DNA of 64,000 nt from Blastopirellula sediminis (GTDB lineage: Bacteria > Planctomycetota > Planctomycetia > Pirellulales > Pirellulaceae), in contig NZ_JAJKFT010000002.1 in assembly GCF_020966755.1 (NCBI RefSeq), forward strand, positions 62,001 through 126,000, read 5' to 3'. Position 1 is the first letter of the stretch; each line of letters starts with the position of its first letter. The notes under the pieces were generated by a model. It did not search any database, was not told where the DNA came from, and saw only the letters and a program-made list of their open reading frames with translations. Made by a program: the position numbers and the translations under genes. Below are positions 54,913 to 63,753 of the stretch, piece by piece.

Positions 54913-56016
54913 GTGTCGTTAAAGATTGACCGTGATGCGTCTCGTTTCAAGGAGATTGTGCGAGGACGTATTCGCAGCAACCTCCGGAAGTACGTGACGC
55001 ATGGCGAGATGATCGGCCGCAAGGGGAAGGATCTCGTCAGCATCCCCGTACCGCAGCTCGACGTTCCCCATTTTCGCTACGGCAAAAATGAAGGAGGCGT
55101 CGGGCAAGGGGAGGGGAAGGTCGGCGATCCGGTCGGTCGCGGTCAAGATGGCGACGGCGCCGGCGAAGCCGGCTCGGAACCAGGGCGTCACCTTCTGGAA
55201 GTCGAAGTATCGCTCGATGAACTCGCGGCGATGCTCGGCGACGAGCTGGAGCTGCCGAAGATCCAGCCCAAAGGGGACGCCAATCTGAAGCAAGAGCGGC
55301 ATCGCTACGACAGCATCCGCAGCAGCGGTCCTGAATCGCTCCGCCACTTCCGCCGGACGTTCGTCAAAGCGCTTCGCCGGCAAATCGCTTCCGGCGGGTA
55401 CTCGCCCGACAAGCCGGTCATCATTCCGATCCGGGAGGATACTCGCTATCGCGCCTGGTCGACGATCGAGCAGCCGGAAGCGAACGCGGCGATCATCTAC
55501 ATGATGGACGTCTCCGGTTCGATGACCGACGAGCAAAAGCAAATCGTGCGAACCGAAGCGTTCTGGATCGACACTTGGTTAAAGAGCCAGTACAGCGACG
55601 TCGAACGTCGCTACGTGATTCATGACGCGGCGGCCAAGGAAGTGGACGAAGAGACTTTTTATCACACGCGGGAAAGCGGCGGGACGCGGATCAGCACCGC
55701 TTACAAAACGGCGGCCGAGATCATCGATCGCGACTTCCCGGCGAGTCAGTGGAACATCTACTGCTTCCAGTTCTCCGATGGAGACAACTGGGGCGAAGAT
55801 AACCAGCGTTGCATGCGAATGCTGGAAGAGAAGTTTTTACCCATCTGCAACCTGTTTTGTTATGGCCAAGTCGAGAGCCCTTACGGCAGCGGCGAATACA
55901 TTCGTTCGCTCGCCGGTCACTTCGGCCGCGGTCACGAGAACTTGATCCTTTCCGAGATCGAAGATCGCGCTGCGATCTACGAGTCGATCAAGACATTCTT
56001 GGGAAAGGGGAAGTAG
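54913..56016 (+). CDS. yeaH: DUF444 (YeaH/YhbH) family protein
   Basis: A 367-residue protein of the YeaH/YhbH family starting at GTG 54913. Family marks are the N-terminal [13 protein letters not shown] and [20 protein letters not shown], the glycine-rich loop [20 protein letters not shown], and a von Willebrand factor A-like domain with the metal site [17 protein letters not shown] (DxSxS) and [14 protein letters not shown]. It works together with the PrkA kinase and often with SpoVR. The gap to prkA is 80 bases; the next small gene starts 23 bases after its stop. Confidence 0.94.
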   Translation: MSLKIDRDASRFKEIVRGRIRSNLRKYVTHGEMIGRKGKDLVSIPVPQLDVPHFRYGKNEGGVGQGEGKVGDPVGRGQDGDGAGEAGSEPGRHLLEVEVSLDELAAMLGDELELPKIQPKGDANLKQERHRYDSIRSSGPESLRHFRRTFVKALRRQIASGGYSPDKPVIIPIREDTRYRAWSTIEQPEANAAIIYMMDVSGSMTDEQKQIVRTEAFWIDTWLKSQYSDVERRYVIHDAAAKEVDEETFYHTRESGGTRISTAYKTAAEIIDRDFPASQWNIYCFQFSDGDNWGEDNQRCMRMLEEKFLPICNLFCYGQVESPYGSGEYIRSLAGHFGRGHENLILSEIEDRAAIYESIKTFLGKGK

Positions 56017-56039
56017 TTCGTTAACTCAATAAGGAACCA

Positions 56040-56240
56040 ATGATGGATACCCATGCAGAACGTCACAAATACCAGGTGAGCGTCGGTCACACCTCGGTCA
56101 TCGTGCAGTCCAACTCGCCGACGGATGCGATTCGGGCCGCGCGAGAAAAAATGTGCCGCGATTTTCCCCGCTTGTGGGACGTGATCTCCAAGCTGGCCGA
56201 CAGTCGCTTTCAAGTATTGGATCTCTGGCCTGCGGCCTAA
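56040..56240 (+). CDS. Small protein of the PrkA-SpoVR operon
   Basis: A 66-residue protein between the DUF444 and SpoVR genes. AAGGA stands a few bases before the tandem ATGATG (56040/56043). Composition and codon use match the neighbours: KYQVSVGHTSVIVQSNSPTD followed by AIRAAREKMCRDFPRLWDVI. It reads as a beta-strand pair and an amphipathic helix, possibly a small alpha/beta fold. No family is recognised. Its tight placement (23 bases after yeaH, 45 bases before spoVR) makes a role in this kinase system likely. Confidence 0.8.
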   Translation: MMDTHAERHKYQVSVGHTSVIVQSNSPTDAIRAAREKMCRDFPRLWDVISKLADSRFQVLDLWPAA

Positions 56241-56285
56241 TTGACCGCAGTCGCCGGCGAAAAATCGTTGGGAGAAAGACGGATC

Positions 56286-57827
56286 ATGCCCATTACCAAT
56301 CGGACCTTTGCGAATCTTCCCGCGGAGCTGGTCGACGTCCAGCTGCAGATGGAAGAATATGCCGCCGGGTATGGGCTCGACTTTTTCCCGACGATTTTTG
56401 AGCTGGTCAACGTCGACCAGTTGAACGCGATCGCCGCTTACGGCGGCTTCCCGACTCGCTATCCGCACTGGCGGTTCGGGATGGAGTACGAAAAGCTGTC
56501 GCGCGGCTACCACTACGGCTTGCAGAAGATCTACGAGCTGGTGATCAATAACGATCCCTGCTACGCCTACTTGTTGTCGAGCAACGAGTTTTCCGACCAC
56601 AAGCTGGTGATGGCCCACGTCTATGGGCACTGCGACTTCTTCAAGTGCAACTATTGGTTCAGCCAGACCAATCGCAAGATGATCGACAACATGGCGAATC
56701 ACGGCAACCGGATTCGTCGCTACATGGATCGATTTGGGGTCGAAGAGGTCGAGAACTTCATCGACAACTGCCTCAGCATTGAGGACCTGATCGACATCCA
56801 CTCGCCGTTCATCCGTCGGTACGCGCCCGACGAATCAAGTCAATTCAAGTCGCCGACCGACGCGGGCGAAGCTGAGCTTCCCCAGTCGCGGCGACTACCG
56901 GCCAAAGGGTACATGGATTCGTTCATCAATCCCGCGCCGCGCGGCGGAGACGATCTGCCGGCGATGCGCGAGACCAAAGCGATCCATGCGCCCGCCGAGC
57001 CGATGAAGGACGTCATGCTGTTTCTGCTGCAATATGCGCCGCTCAGCCAATGGCAACTCGACGTCCTCTCGATCATTCGGGACGAAGCGTACTACTTTGC
57101 CCCGCAAGGGCAGACCAAGATCATGAACGAAGGTTGGGCCACCTACTGGCACTCGACCATCATGACGCGGCACGGCCTGAACGCGTCGGAGGTGATCAGC
57201 TACGCCGACCATACCTCGGGCACGCTTGCGACCAGCCCGTCACGACTGAATCCGTACAAATTGGGGCTGGAACTCCTCCGCGACGTCGAAGATCGCTGGA
57301 ACCGCGGCTGCTTTGGTCCCGAGTACGACGACTGCGACGACATGCGGGAGCGAGCCGACTGGGACAAACAACTGGGCCTGGGACGTCAAAAAATCTTCGA
57401 GGTCCGCCGGATCCATAACGACCTGACCTTTATTGACGAGTTCCTGACGCTCGACTTCTGTCGGCAGAACAAGCTGTTCCAGTTCGGCTACAACAAGCAC
57501 GCCGACTATTACGAAATTGAAAGCCGCGAGTTTCCAAAGGTGAAGCAGCAACTGCTCTTCAGCTTGACCAACATGGGGCGGCCCGAAATCTACGTAAAGG
57601 ATGGAAACTATAAGAACCGAAGCGAACTTTACCTTCAGCATCGTTTCAACGGAGTGGAGCTGAAGCTCAATTACGCACATGACACGCTCAAGAATCTGTA
57701 CGCCCTGTGGCGTCGGCCGGTCCATATCGAGACCGTCTTGGACGATCATGTGACCATTGTCTCGTTCGACGGAACGAATCACGAGATCAAGAAAACGGAT
57801 GAGAAAGTGGTCGCGGCGGAAGGCTAA
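56286..57827 (+). CDS. SpoVR family protein
   Basis: A 513-residue protein from ATG 56286 (an in-frame ATT/ATG-less extension to 56241 is less likely; GGGAG lies upstream). Typical SpoVR passages are [90 protein letters not shown]-type [17 protein letters not shown] and [19 protein letters not shown]. SpoVR is needed for spore cortex formation in Bacillus, and its relative YcgB in E. coli is under stationary-phase control; the biochemical role is unknown. The planctomycetes do not sporulate, so here it must serve stress or starvation response together with PrkA and YeaH. Confidence 0.94.
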   Translation: MPITNRTFANLPAELVDVQLQMEEYAAGYGLDFFPTIFELVNVDQLNAIAAYGGFPTRYPHWRFGMEYEKLSRGYHYGLQKIYELVINNDPCYAYLLSSNEFSDHKLVMAHVYGHCDFFKCNYWFSQTNRKMIDNMANHGNRIRRYMDRFGVEEVENFIDNCLSIEDLIDIHSPFIRRYAPDESSQFKSPTDAGEAELPQSRRLPAKGYMDSFINPAPRGGDDLPAMRETKAIHAPAEPMKDVMLFLLQYAPLSQWQLDVLSIIRDEAYYFAPQGQTKIMNEGWATYWHSTIMTRHGLNASEVISYADHTSGTLATSPSRLNPYKLGLELLRDVEDRWNRGCFGPEYDDCDDMRERADWDKQLGLGRQKIFEVRRIHNDLTFIDEFLTLDFCRQNKLFQFGYNKHADYYEIESREFPKVKQQLLFSLTNMGRPEIYVKDGNYKNRSELYLQHRFNGVELKLNYAHDTLKNLYALWRRPVHIETVLDDHVTIVSFDGTNHEIKKTDEKVVAAEG

Positions 57828-57859
57828 CCGCCACGCACGACCCAGAGGGCAAAACCATC

Positions 57860-58318
57860 ATGTCGCAATCCATTCAAAAACAACTCGACGCGCACGGAAC
57901 AAAACCTCGCGATCTCGACATTTCGCTCCCCGGCGGCAAGCTCCGCTTGAAAGACGCCTCGGTCGAAGCGGTCGGCGTTTCGGCCAGCGGCGCCCACTAC
58001 GCCCCCAACAAAAACTGGGACGTCGGCGGCGATGCAGGCCAACGCCTGGCCGGCAAGCTGAAGAGCCGCGTCAATTATCTGCTCGAGCCGCTCGAAGTGA
58101 TCGAGACCGAAGAAGATTCGATCTTGCTGCGTTCCGACAAGCCGCACCAATCGGAGGAAGACCGCAGCTACTACGAAGGTTGGGCCAAGCCCGACGGCTT
58201 CGATTTGCACCGCTATGCGGCCGCTCCGAAACAACCGCGGCAATCAACGCCGCTGCGGATGACGCGAGACGTCGTCGAGCGATTAGCCCGCGACCTGGAT
58301 GGCCTTTCTGGCGAATAG
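57860..58318 (+). CDS. Unknown protein at the end of the PrkA-SpoVR operon
   Basis: A 152-residue protein starting 33 bases after spoVR. It is soluble, without signal peptide. The sequence has a short beta-rich core (GTKPRDLDISLPGGKLRLKD; VEAVGVSASGAHYAPNKNWD; RVNYLLEPLEVIETEEDSIL), then a segment SYYEGWAKPDGFDLHRYAAA and a helical tail. No family is recognised. Operon position and matching codon use support its being real and functionally tied to PrkA, YeaH and SpoVR. Its stop codon abuts a palindromic repeat. Confidence 0.8.
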   Translation: MSQSIQKQLDAHGTKPRDLDISLPGGKLRLKDASVEAVGVSASGAHYAPNKNWDVGGDAGQRLAGKLKSRVNYLLEPLEVIETEEDSILLRSDKPHQSEEDRSYYEGWAKPDGFDLHRYAAAPKQPRQSTPLRMTRDVVERLARDLDGLSGE

Positions 58319-58320
58319 AA

Positions 58321-58500
58321 GAATAGAACACGGATGCCACGGATAAATCACGGATTTTCACCGTAAGGCAGAAAAAAGGGATCGATTCGTAAGCGTGGGA
58401 GATTGCCATTCGTTTCACCCCCTTTTCAAGATTCAAATCCCTACTTTCTTACCGTGGCTTTCCGTGTCGTCAGCTGTGGCTTCCGTGTTCAATTCTTCAC
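58321..58500. repeat. Palindromic repeat of the AACACGGAxGCCAC family
   Basis: Left arm about 58321-58366 (GAACACGGATGCCACGGATA and on to CACCGTAAG) pairs imperfectly over about 47 bases with the right arm 58448-58498 (complement ACACGGAAGCCACAGCTGAC). CACGGA occurs several times on each side. It fills the gap before hemQ and has the form of a dispersed MITE- or REP-like element. Confidence 0.78.
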
Positions 58501-58622
58501 GACCTGCCGTAAGGCCAAGTTTGCCCGAAAGCAGGCATCTACTTCTGGAGAGTTGGGCGATTTGCTACGATTGGGGATGTCGTTTTGGACTGCATCCTGT
58601 CATCTAGCAAAGCTGTTTTCGC

Positions 58623-59465
58623 ATGAGTCACGGTCGCCCTGGTCAAACGCCTCCCCCCCCGCCGTCGATTATTCCGACCGAAGGTTGGCATTGCGCTCAC
58701 TTCTTCTACTCGTTCGATCGGGCCCTGTTAGGGGCGTTCGACTTTGACGAAATGGAAGCGGGACGAGCCGAACTGATGCAGATCCTCAATCCCGAGGAAG
58801 GCGCCGTCGAGCGACTGCAGACTTCGATCGTCAGCGGACACAAGGCTGACTTCGGCGTGATGATCATGGATCCTGATCCGCTCAAGGTCGACTCGATCCA
58901 TCAGTCGATTCTGGCGTCGACCCTCGGTCCGGCGATTCAAGCGACTTACTCGTTCATCTCGCTGTCGGAAGTCTCGGAATACGTTCCGTCGGTCGAGCAG
59001 TATGGCGAACGTCTGGTGCGCGACGGCGAAGTCGCCGGCAGCGAAGCGTACGAAGCGAAGGTCAACGCCTATCGTCAGCGCGAGCCGATGATGCGGAAGC
59101 AGCGGCTGACGCCGGAGTTTCCTCAGTGGCCGGCGACCTGCTTCTATCCGATGAACAAAAAGCGCAAGGTCGGCGAGAACTGGTTCACGCTCCCGTTCAG
59201 CGAACGGAACGCGCTGATGGCTGAACATGCGCAAAGCGGCATGCAGTTCGCCGGGCGGGTGTCGCAGTTGATCACGGTCAGCGTCGGACTCGACGATTGG
59301 GAATGGGGCGTGACCCTGTGGGCCCGCAATCCCGAATACCTGAAAGAGATCGTCTACAAGATGCGGTTTGATGAAGCGAGCGCCCGCTACGCCGAATTCG
59401 GACCGTTTTACACCAGCTACGTCTGCACCGCGGAAGAAATGCTCAACCATTGCCGCGTTCGCTAA
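58623..59465 (+). CDS. hemQ: Coproheme decarboxylase (HemQ/ChdC, chlorite dismutase family)
   Basis: A 280-residue cytoplasmic enzyme of the chlorite dismutase fold that converts coproheme to haem b in the coproporphyrin-dependent pathway, using H2O2. The hallmarks are WPATCFYPMNKKRKVGENWF, FTLPFSERNALMAEHAQSGM with the proximal haem His202, the tail QLITVSVGLDDWEWGVTLWA and MRFDEASARYAEFGPFYTSY. The conserved Tyr of the coproheme decarboxylases lies in the first half (CFYPM). No other haem genes are in the window. It begins with a Pro-rich stretch (PPPPPSI). It is followed by a membrane protein gene 34 bases downstream. Confidence 0.92.
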   Translation: MSHGRPGQTPPPPPSIIPTEGWHCAHFFYSFDRALLGAFDFDEMEAGRAELMQILNPEEGAVERLQTSIVSGHKADFGVMIMDPDPLKVDSIHQSILASTLGPAIQATYSFISLSEVSEYVPSVEQYGERLVRDGEVAGSEAYEAKVNAYRQREPMMRKQRLTPEFPQWPATCFYPMNKKRKVGENWFTLPFSERNALMAEHAQSGMQFAGRVSQLITVSVGLDDWEWGVTLWARNPEYLKEIVYKMRFDEASARYAEFGPFYTSYVCTAEEMLNHCRVR

Positions 59466-59499
59466 AAGCGGGCGGCCTTTTTCGAGTTAGGCGAACGGG

Positions 59500-59991
59500 A
59501 TGGCAAAAGACAATCGGCCGCTGCGACTCAGCGATATCGCTCGCCCGGAACTGGGCGAAGGGGAGGCCAACCCGTTTGCCGAACGCCACGATCCCGAGCC
59601 GGCGAGCGAACAACAATTCGCAGCTGGCGAAACCTATCGGACCGGCGACTTTGAAACGACGGTCGGTCATCGCGGCGGCTTTTTGCTGGTGCTCGGCCTG
59701 GTCGGCGTCGTCGTGGCGATCACTCCCTTGGTCCTGGCCTTCTTCTTCCCCGACGACCGCGTGCTGCTCCTGCTCGTTCAGCCCTTTTTGGGGCTGTTGT
59801 TCGGCGGGCCGGCCTGGCTGATGGGGCGCAGCGATTTGAAGGCGATGCAAGTTGGCGCGATGGACAACCGCGGACGGGGCAGAACTCGCGCTGCGATGAT
59901 CTTCGGCGCCATCGCCACCGCCAGCGTATTCTTGATGCTGCTCGGCGTAGTGACCTGGATCTTCGCCAGCATCTTGGGCGTGAACGTTTAG
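59500..59991 (+). CDS. Unknown membrane protein, downstream of hemQ
   Basis: A 163-residue protein with a hydrophilic N-terminal part (about 60 residues) and three transmembrane helices: GGFLLVLGLVGVVVAITPLV, VLLLLVQPFLGLLFGGPAWL and GAIATASVFLMLLGVVTWIF. Motif MGRSDLKAMQVGAMDNRGRG lies in the loop between the second and third helix; a similar DL..M..G.MD..G... loop is common in small planctomycete and other bacterial DUF-type proteins. No function is known. It follows hemQ by 34 bases and is probably cotranscribed. A palindromic repeat lies right after its stop. Confidence 0.8.
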   Translation: MAKDNRPLRLSDIARPELGEGEANPFAERHDPEPASEQQFAAGETYRTGDFETTVGHRGGFLLVLGLVGVVVAITPLVLAFFFPDDRVLLLLVQPFLGLLFGGPAWLMGRSDLKAMQVGAMDNRGRGRTRAAMIFGAIATASVFLMLLGVVTWIFASILGVNV

Positions 59992-59995
59992 AAAT

Positions 59996-60180
59996 CGGTT
60001 AGCCCAGGTAGCTCCGCTACCTGGGACGACGAAGTCGGCAGGAAGCATCAATCCGACCCGACCTCAATAGCGGCGGAAATTTACCGTTTGAGATTGCAGT
60101 ACTATTCTTTGCCATGCGCCGCCAATTGATGCTTCCTGCGGCTGCGCCGCCCTGGTAGCAAGAGCTACCACGGCTAACCG
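59996..60180. repeat. Palindromic repeat of the CGGTTAGCCCAGGTAGC family
   Basis: Inverted arms begin with CGGTTAGCC (59996-60004) and end with GGCTAACCG (60172-60180). Inside, GGTAGCTCCGCTACC forms a local hairpin, and GGCAGGAAGCATCAAT (60037-60052) pairs with ATTGATGCTTCCTGC (60125-60139). It lies between convergent genes and could serve as a bidirectional terminator. It differs from the other repeat families in this window. Confidence 0.82.
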
Positions 60181-60193
60181 TGTAACTGGGACG

Positions 60194-61087
60194 TTACTCG
60201 GTCGCTACTTCCTTCTCTGCCGGCTTTTCCGCTTCGCTTGTTTCGGCTGCCGGTACTTCGGTCTCGGTCTTCGGCTCTTCTTTCGTTTCCGACTTCGGTT
60301 CTTCCTTCACCTCTTCCTTCGGCATCGGTTCCGGCTTTTCGATCGGCTGCGGATTCTTTTCGTCGATCGCCGGTTTGGCTTCTTCCTTCTTGAACTTCGG
60401 GACGAAGAAGAGTCGGACCTTGGTTCCTTCCGGCGGGATGCGGTCGGTGAACGCTTCGTAGCTCAGGTTGGCGTTTTCCTGGCTGCTTTCGATCGGCAAG
60501 TCGAGAGTCGCCGTCGGAAAGTTGCTGACGCAGACCAGGTCGCCCGATTCGGCAGTGTAGACCTTTTCGCCGTTCCGTTCGTCGTTCCAGAAATAACTGC
60601 CGGCGAACACCCAGTTCGTGTCGAGGGTATCCTTCGTTCCTGTCTTGCGAACCCAATCCTTGGCGTTGGCGATTTGCGTCTTCCCTTTGTCGTCTTTCCA
60701 CTGGACGTAGATGGCGATTTCTTCGCCGCTCGCAGGCTTGAATTCCGGCGAGAATTTCACCGGCGTCCCTTGTTGGGCGCCGATCGCGATCAGCCCGGCA
60801 TGCAACATCATCGCCTTGATCGGGACCGATACGATCGATTCGTGCTCTTTGGTTCCCTGCAGACAGGCGAACATCTCCAGCGTCCCTTTCCGCAGGCAGA
60901 TTTCGCCGTCGGCGATCACCATTTTTCGTCCCCGGTCAAACCAGATCGGATGCTGGTCCGAGAGTTTGCGGACCTCTGATTTCTCGGGGGGCTGCTCCTT
61001 GGCGTCGGAGGCGTCTTTTTGGGCCCAAACGACCGAAACGAGGCCGCAAAAGAGGATGCAAGTCGCCGCAATTTGGCTGGTACGCAT
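60194..61087 (-). CDS. Secreted YdjY-like protein with Lys/Glu-rich tail
   Basis: A 297-residue protein from ATG 61087, which gives a signal peptide (TSQIAATCILFCGLVSVVWA); an in-frame start at 61138 precedes it without a signal. The core resembles the YdjY domain of unknown function: IWFDRGRKMVIADGEICLRK, LEMFACLQGTKEHESIVSVP, MMLHAGLIAIGAQQGTPVKF and NWVFAGSYFWNDERNGEKVY. The last 70 residues alternate Lys, Glu and Pro (KPEPMPKEEVKEEPKSETKE) and are likely disordered. It is divergent from the next gene over a 130-base shared promoter region. The repeat element lies right after its stop. Confidence 0.82.
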   Translation of the reverse strand: MRTSQIAATCILFCGLVSVVWAQKDASDAKEQPPEKSEVRKLSDQHPIWFDRGRKMVIADGEICLRKGTLEMFACLQGTKEHESIVSVPIKAMMLHAGLIAIGAQQGTPVKFSPEFKPASGEEIAIYVQWKDDKGKTQIANAKDWVRKTGTKDTLDTNWVFAGSYFWNDERNGEKVYTAESGDLVCVSNFPTATLDLPIESSQENANLSYEAFTDRIPPEGTKVRLFFVPKFKKEEAKPAIDEKNPQPIEKPEPMPKEEVKEEPKSETKEEPKTETEVPAAETSEAEKPAEKEVATE

Positions 61088-61217
61088 GGTGGAGCCCCAT
61101 TTTCTGAGCTGAAGGGGGAAGGCAATCAATTGGCACACTGTTAAGATAGTGCGGTTCCGCGTTTTGGTCTACGTCGAGCATTATTTCGTTTCCCGGTACG
61201 AAAGACGTTAAGAAAAA

Positions 61218-63038
61218 ATGATTCAGTCAACCGCCTCGACCCATTCGATGGGCGTCGCCACGGAAGAATCGGTTGCCGAGAGCAAAAAGTGGGCTGTCTG
61301 CGCGTCGAAATTTCGCCGCCGCTGTAAGCTCGACGACTGGAAAAGCTGGGGCGAATATCTGACCGAGCGAAAGCTGCCGACGCCGCTGCAAGAGTTGGTC
61401 AGCGGCAAGAAAGAATCGCCGCTCGCGTGGGCTTACTTGCCGGACGAATCGATCGATGCGCGGACCTTTGATTGGATCGAATCGCTCAGCAAAGTCGCTC
61501 GCGGCAAATCGGTCAAATGCGATTGGCAAGCGACTGCCGACGAGTGGCTCTCAATCGCCGGCAAGCGAGCCGCCGAGCGGAACCTGGCGATCGAAATGAT
61601 CGCGTGGGGACACGCATTGCCGAAGCTGACCGGCAAGCTGAGCGAATCAACCTGGTGGAGCCTCTTGAGCTTCCTCTATCAAACGGCTCAAGACGCGCTC
61701 GCCGCCAATTTTGAAGACCATGTGCCGGAACAATTTCTCGCCGGCGAACTGCCGCTGACCCTGGCGTATCAATTCCCGGAAATCCAAGCGTGCGCCGAAC
61801 TGGCCAAGCCAGCCGCGGCGGTGATCAGCGACGGCATCGACAATCTGCTCGACGGCCAAGGGATGCCGTCGGTCGAGAATCTGCCGAGCCTGCGGGGGCT
61901 GCTCGCCTGTTGGACCCGCTCTCTGGTCCTCGGAAAAGAGCTGAAGGAAGCGAAGTTCCACAAAGATGCGATCTCGCAATACTCGTGGGCCGTCCGTCAG
62001 GCGATTCGCGTTACTCGCGGCGACGGTAGCCAGGTCCTCTCAAGCGGCATCGGCAGCCGTTACGCCAAACATCTGTTCCAAACGGCGCTGCTGTTGGCGG
62101 ACGACGCCGAAGATCTGCAAATCGCCGAGTTTGCGCTTCCCGGTAAGACGACCAAGGAAAACGTCTCGGAGTGGTCGCTCGACGAGTCGTCGTACGAATC
62201 GGAATGGGCTCAATTGGCGATCCTGCGGACTGATTGGTCGCAGCGTTCTCCCCGCCTGGCGATTGATTACTCCGGCGACGACGTGAAGATTGAGCTCGAG
62301 TCGGAAGGGGAGATTCTGGCCGCCGGACTTTGGAAGCCGCGGATCTCGCTCGACGGTCAGGAGCTCGCTTGCAAAGACGAGTGGCAGCAAGTTGGTTGGC
62401 TCGCCGATGAAGATGGCGATTACCTCGAACTGGAAGTCGACCTGACCGGCGGTCATCGCCTGCAACGGGCGTTTTTCCTGGCTCGCGAAGATCAATTCCT
62501 GATCATCGCCGACGCGGTGATGCTGAAAGACCAGTCTGGCGATATCGCCTACGAACTTCCGCTCCCGCTCGCCGGCGCAGTCGAAACGACCGTCGCGGAC
62601 GAAACGTGCGAGATGGAGCTGAAAAAAGGAAAGGGTTGGAGCCGCGTCCTGCCGCTCGCGCTACCAGAATGGCGAATCGACACCAGCCGCGGCCGCTTTG
62701 AGCGAGAAGAAGGACAACCGATCCTGCAAATTCGCTCGCAAGCGAAGAACCTCTACGCGCCGCTCTTGTTCGATCTGAAGCGTGGCCGGCGGATGAAGCA
62801 TTACACCTGGCGGCAGTTGACCGTCGCCGAGAACCTGGAGATTCAATCGCGGGAAACGGCGGTTGGATATCGGTTCCAGCTGAACGACCAGAACTGGATG
62901 CTTTATCGCTCGTTTACCGAAAAGGCGAACCGAACGGTCATGGGGGTCAATCTGACGTCGGAATGCGTCATCGCTCGTTACGACGGCGAGGACGGGATCA
63001 ACCGCATGTTGGAAATTGAGCACGCCGATACGGAGTAG
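61218..63038 (+). CDS. Heparinase II/III-like protein, function unknown
   Basis: A 606-residue protein without signal peptide or membrane helix. The N-terminal 300 residues are helical (AVCASKFRRRCKLDDWKSWG; LLSFLYQTAQDALAANFEDH; YSWAVRQAIRVTRGDGSQVL; KHLFQTALLLADDAEDLQIA), and the C-terminal half is beta-rich with HRLQRAFFLAREDQFLIIAD, a pattern that brings to mind the C-terminal beta-sandwich of heparinase II/III or alginate lyases. No clear catalytic residues were identified and the assignment is tentative. Lack of export is odd for a polysaccharide lyase. It lies 13 bases before the yggS gene and may be cotranscribed. Confidence 0.72.
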   Translation: MIQSTASTHSMGVATEESVAESKKWAVCASKFRRRCKLDDWKSWGEYLTERKLPTPLQELVSGKKESPLAWAYLPDESIDARTFDWIESLSKVARGKSVKCDWQATADEWLSIAGKRAAERNLAIEMIAWGHALPKLTGKLSESTWWSLLSFLYQTAQDALAANFEDHVPEQFLAGELPLTLAYQFPEIQACAELAKPAAAVISDGIDNLLDGQGMPSVENLPSLRGLLACWTRSLVLGKELKEAKFHKDAISQYSWAVRQAIRVTRGDGSQVLSSGIGSRYAKHLFQTALLLADDAEDLQIAEFALPGKTTKENVSEWSLDESSYESEWAQLAILRTDWSQRSPRLAIDYSGDDVKIELESEGEILAAGLWKPRISLDGQELACKDEWQQVGWLADEDGDYLELEVDLTGGHRLQRAFFLAREDQFLIIADAVMLKDQSGDIAYELPLPLAGAVETTVADETCEMELKKGKGWSRVLPLALPEWRIDTSRGRFEREEGQPILQIRSQAKNLYAPLLFDLKRGRRMKHYTWRQLTVAENLEIQSRETAVGYRFQLNDQNWMLYRSFTEKANRTVMGVNLTSECVIARYDGEDGINRMLEIEHADTE

Positions 63039-63051
63039 TGCGAGACCCGTC

Positions 63052-63750
63052 ATGCAAACGGCTCAGCAAAAGCGCTTGGCGGAAAATCTGGCGGAGGTTC
63101 GGGGACGCATCGCCGACGCCGCCGATCGCGCCGGTCGATCGGAGAGCGACGTTCGCCTGATCGCCGTCACCAAGTACGTCGACGTCGAAACGGTCGAAGC
63201 GCTGCTCGATCTGGACTGCCACGATCTAGGAGAGAGCCGGCCGCAGCAACTTTGGCAGCGGGCCGAGCAGTTCGCCGATCGCGTGGTGCGCTGGCACATG
63301 ATCGGCCATCTGCAAACCAACAAGGCGAAACGGACCGCCGCGGTCACATCGCTGCTCCATTCGGGCGACAGTTTGCGTCTGTTGGAAGCGCTCGACGCCG
63401 CAGCGCCCGAGCGCCCGCTGCAGACCTTGCTCGAAATCAACATCTCTGGCGACGCCGCCAAACATGGGATCGCTCCAGACGAAGCGGCGCAGGTGCTGGA
63501 AGCGGCGGCGAAACTGCCGCATCTCTCGATCCGTGGGCTGATGGGCATGGCGGCGCTCGAGGGAGGCGTCGACGTCGCCCGACGGAATTTCGCGGCGCTC
63601 CGCGAACTACGCGACAAGTTGGCGATCGACGCCCCAGAGAACGTGCGTCTCGACGAACTTTCGATGGGAATGAGCGGCGATTTTGAAGCGGCGATCGAAG
63701 AAGGCGCCACGATGGTTCGCGTCGGATCGTCTCTCTTCGAAGGAATCTAA
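63052..63750 (+). CDS. yggS: YggS family pyridoxal phosphate homeostasis protein
   Basis: A 232-residue cytoplasmic protein of the PLPBP/YggS/PROSC family with a TIM-barrel-like fold. PLP is bound by Lys41 in RLIAVTKYVD. Other marks are DLGESRPQQLWQRAEQ, VRWHMIGHLQTNKAKR, HSGDSLRLLEALDAA, LLEINISGDAAKHGI, IRGLMGMA, LSMGMSGDFEAAIEEGATMV and VRVGSSLFEG. It regulates cellular vitamin B6 levels and amino acid pools (known). A start at ATG 63052 leaves 13 bases after the upstream gene. A DUF167 gene follows 3 bases later, as in many bacteria. Confidence 0.94.
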   Translation: MQTAQQKRLAENLAEVRGRIADAADRAGRSESDVRLIAVTKYVDVETVEALLDLDCHDLGESRPQQLWQRAEQFADRVVRWHMIGHLQTNKAKRTAAVTSLLHSGDSLRLLEALDAAAPERPLQTLLEINISGDAAKHGIAPDEAAQVLEAAAKLPHLSIRGLMGMAALEGGVDVARRNFAALRELRDKLAIDAPENVRLDELSMGMSGDFEAAIEEGATMVRVGSSLFEGI

Positions 63751-63753
63751 ACG

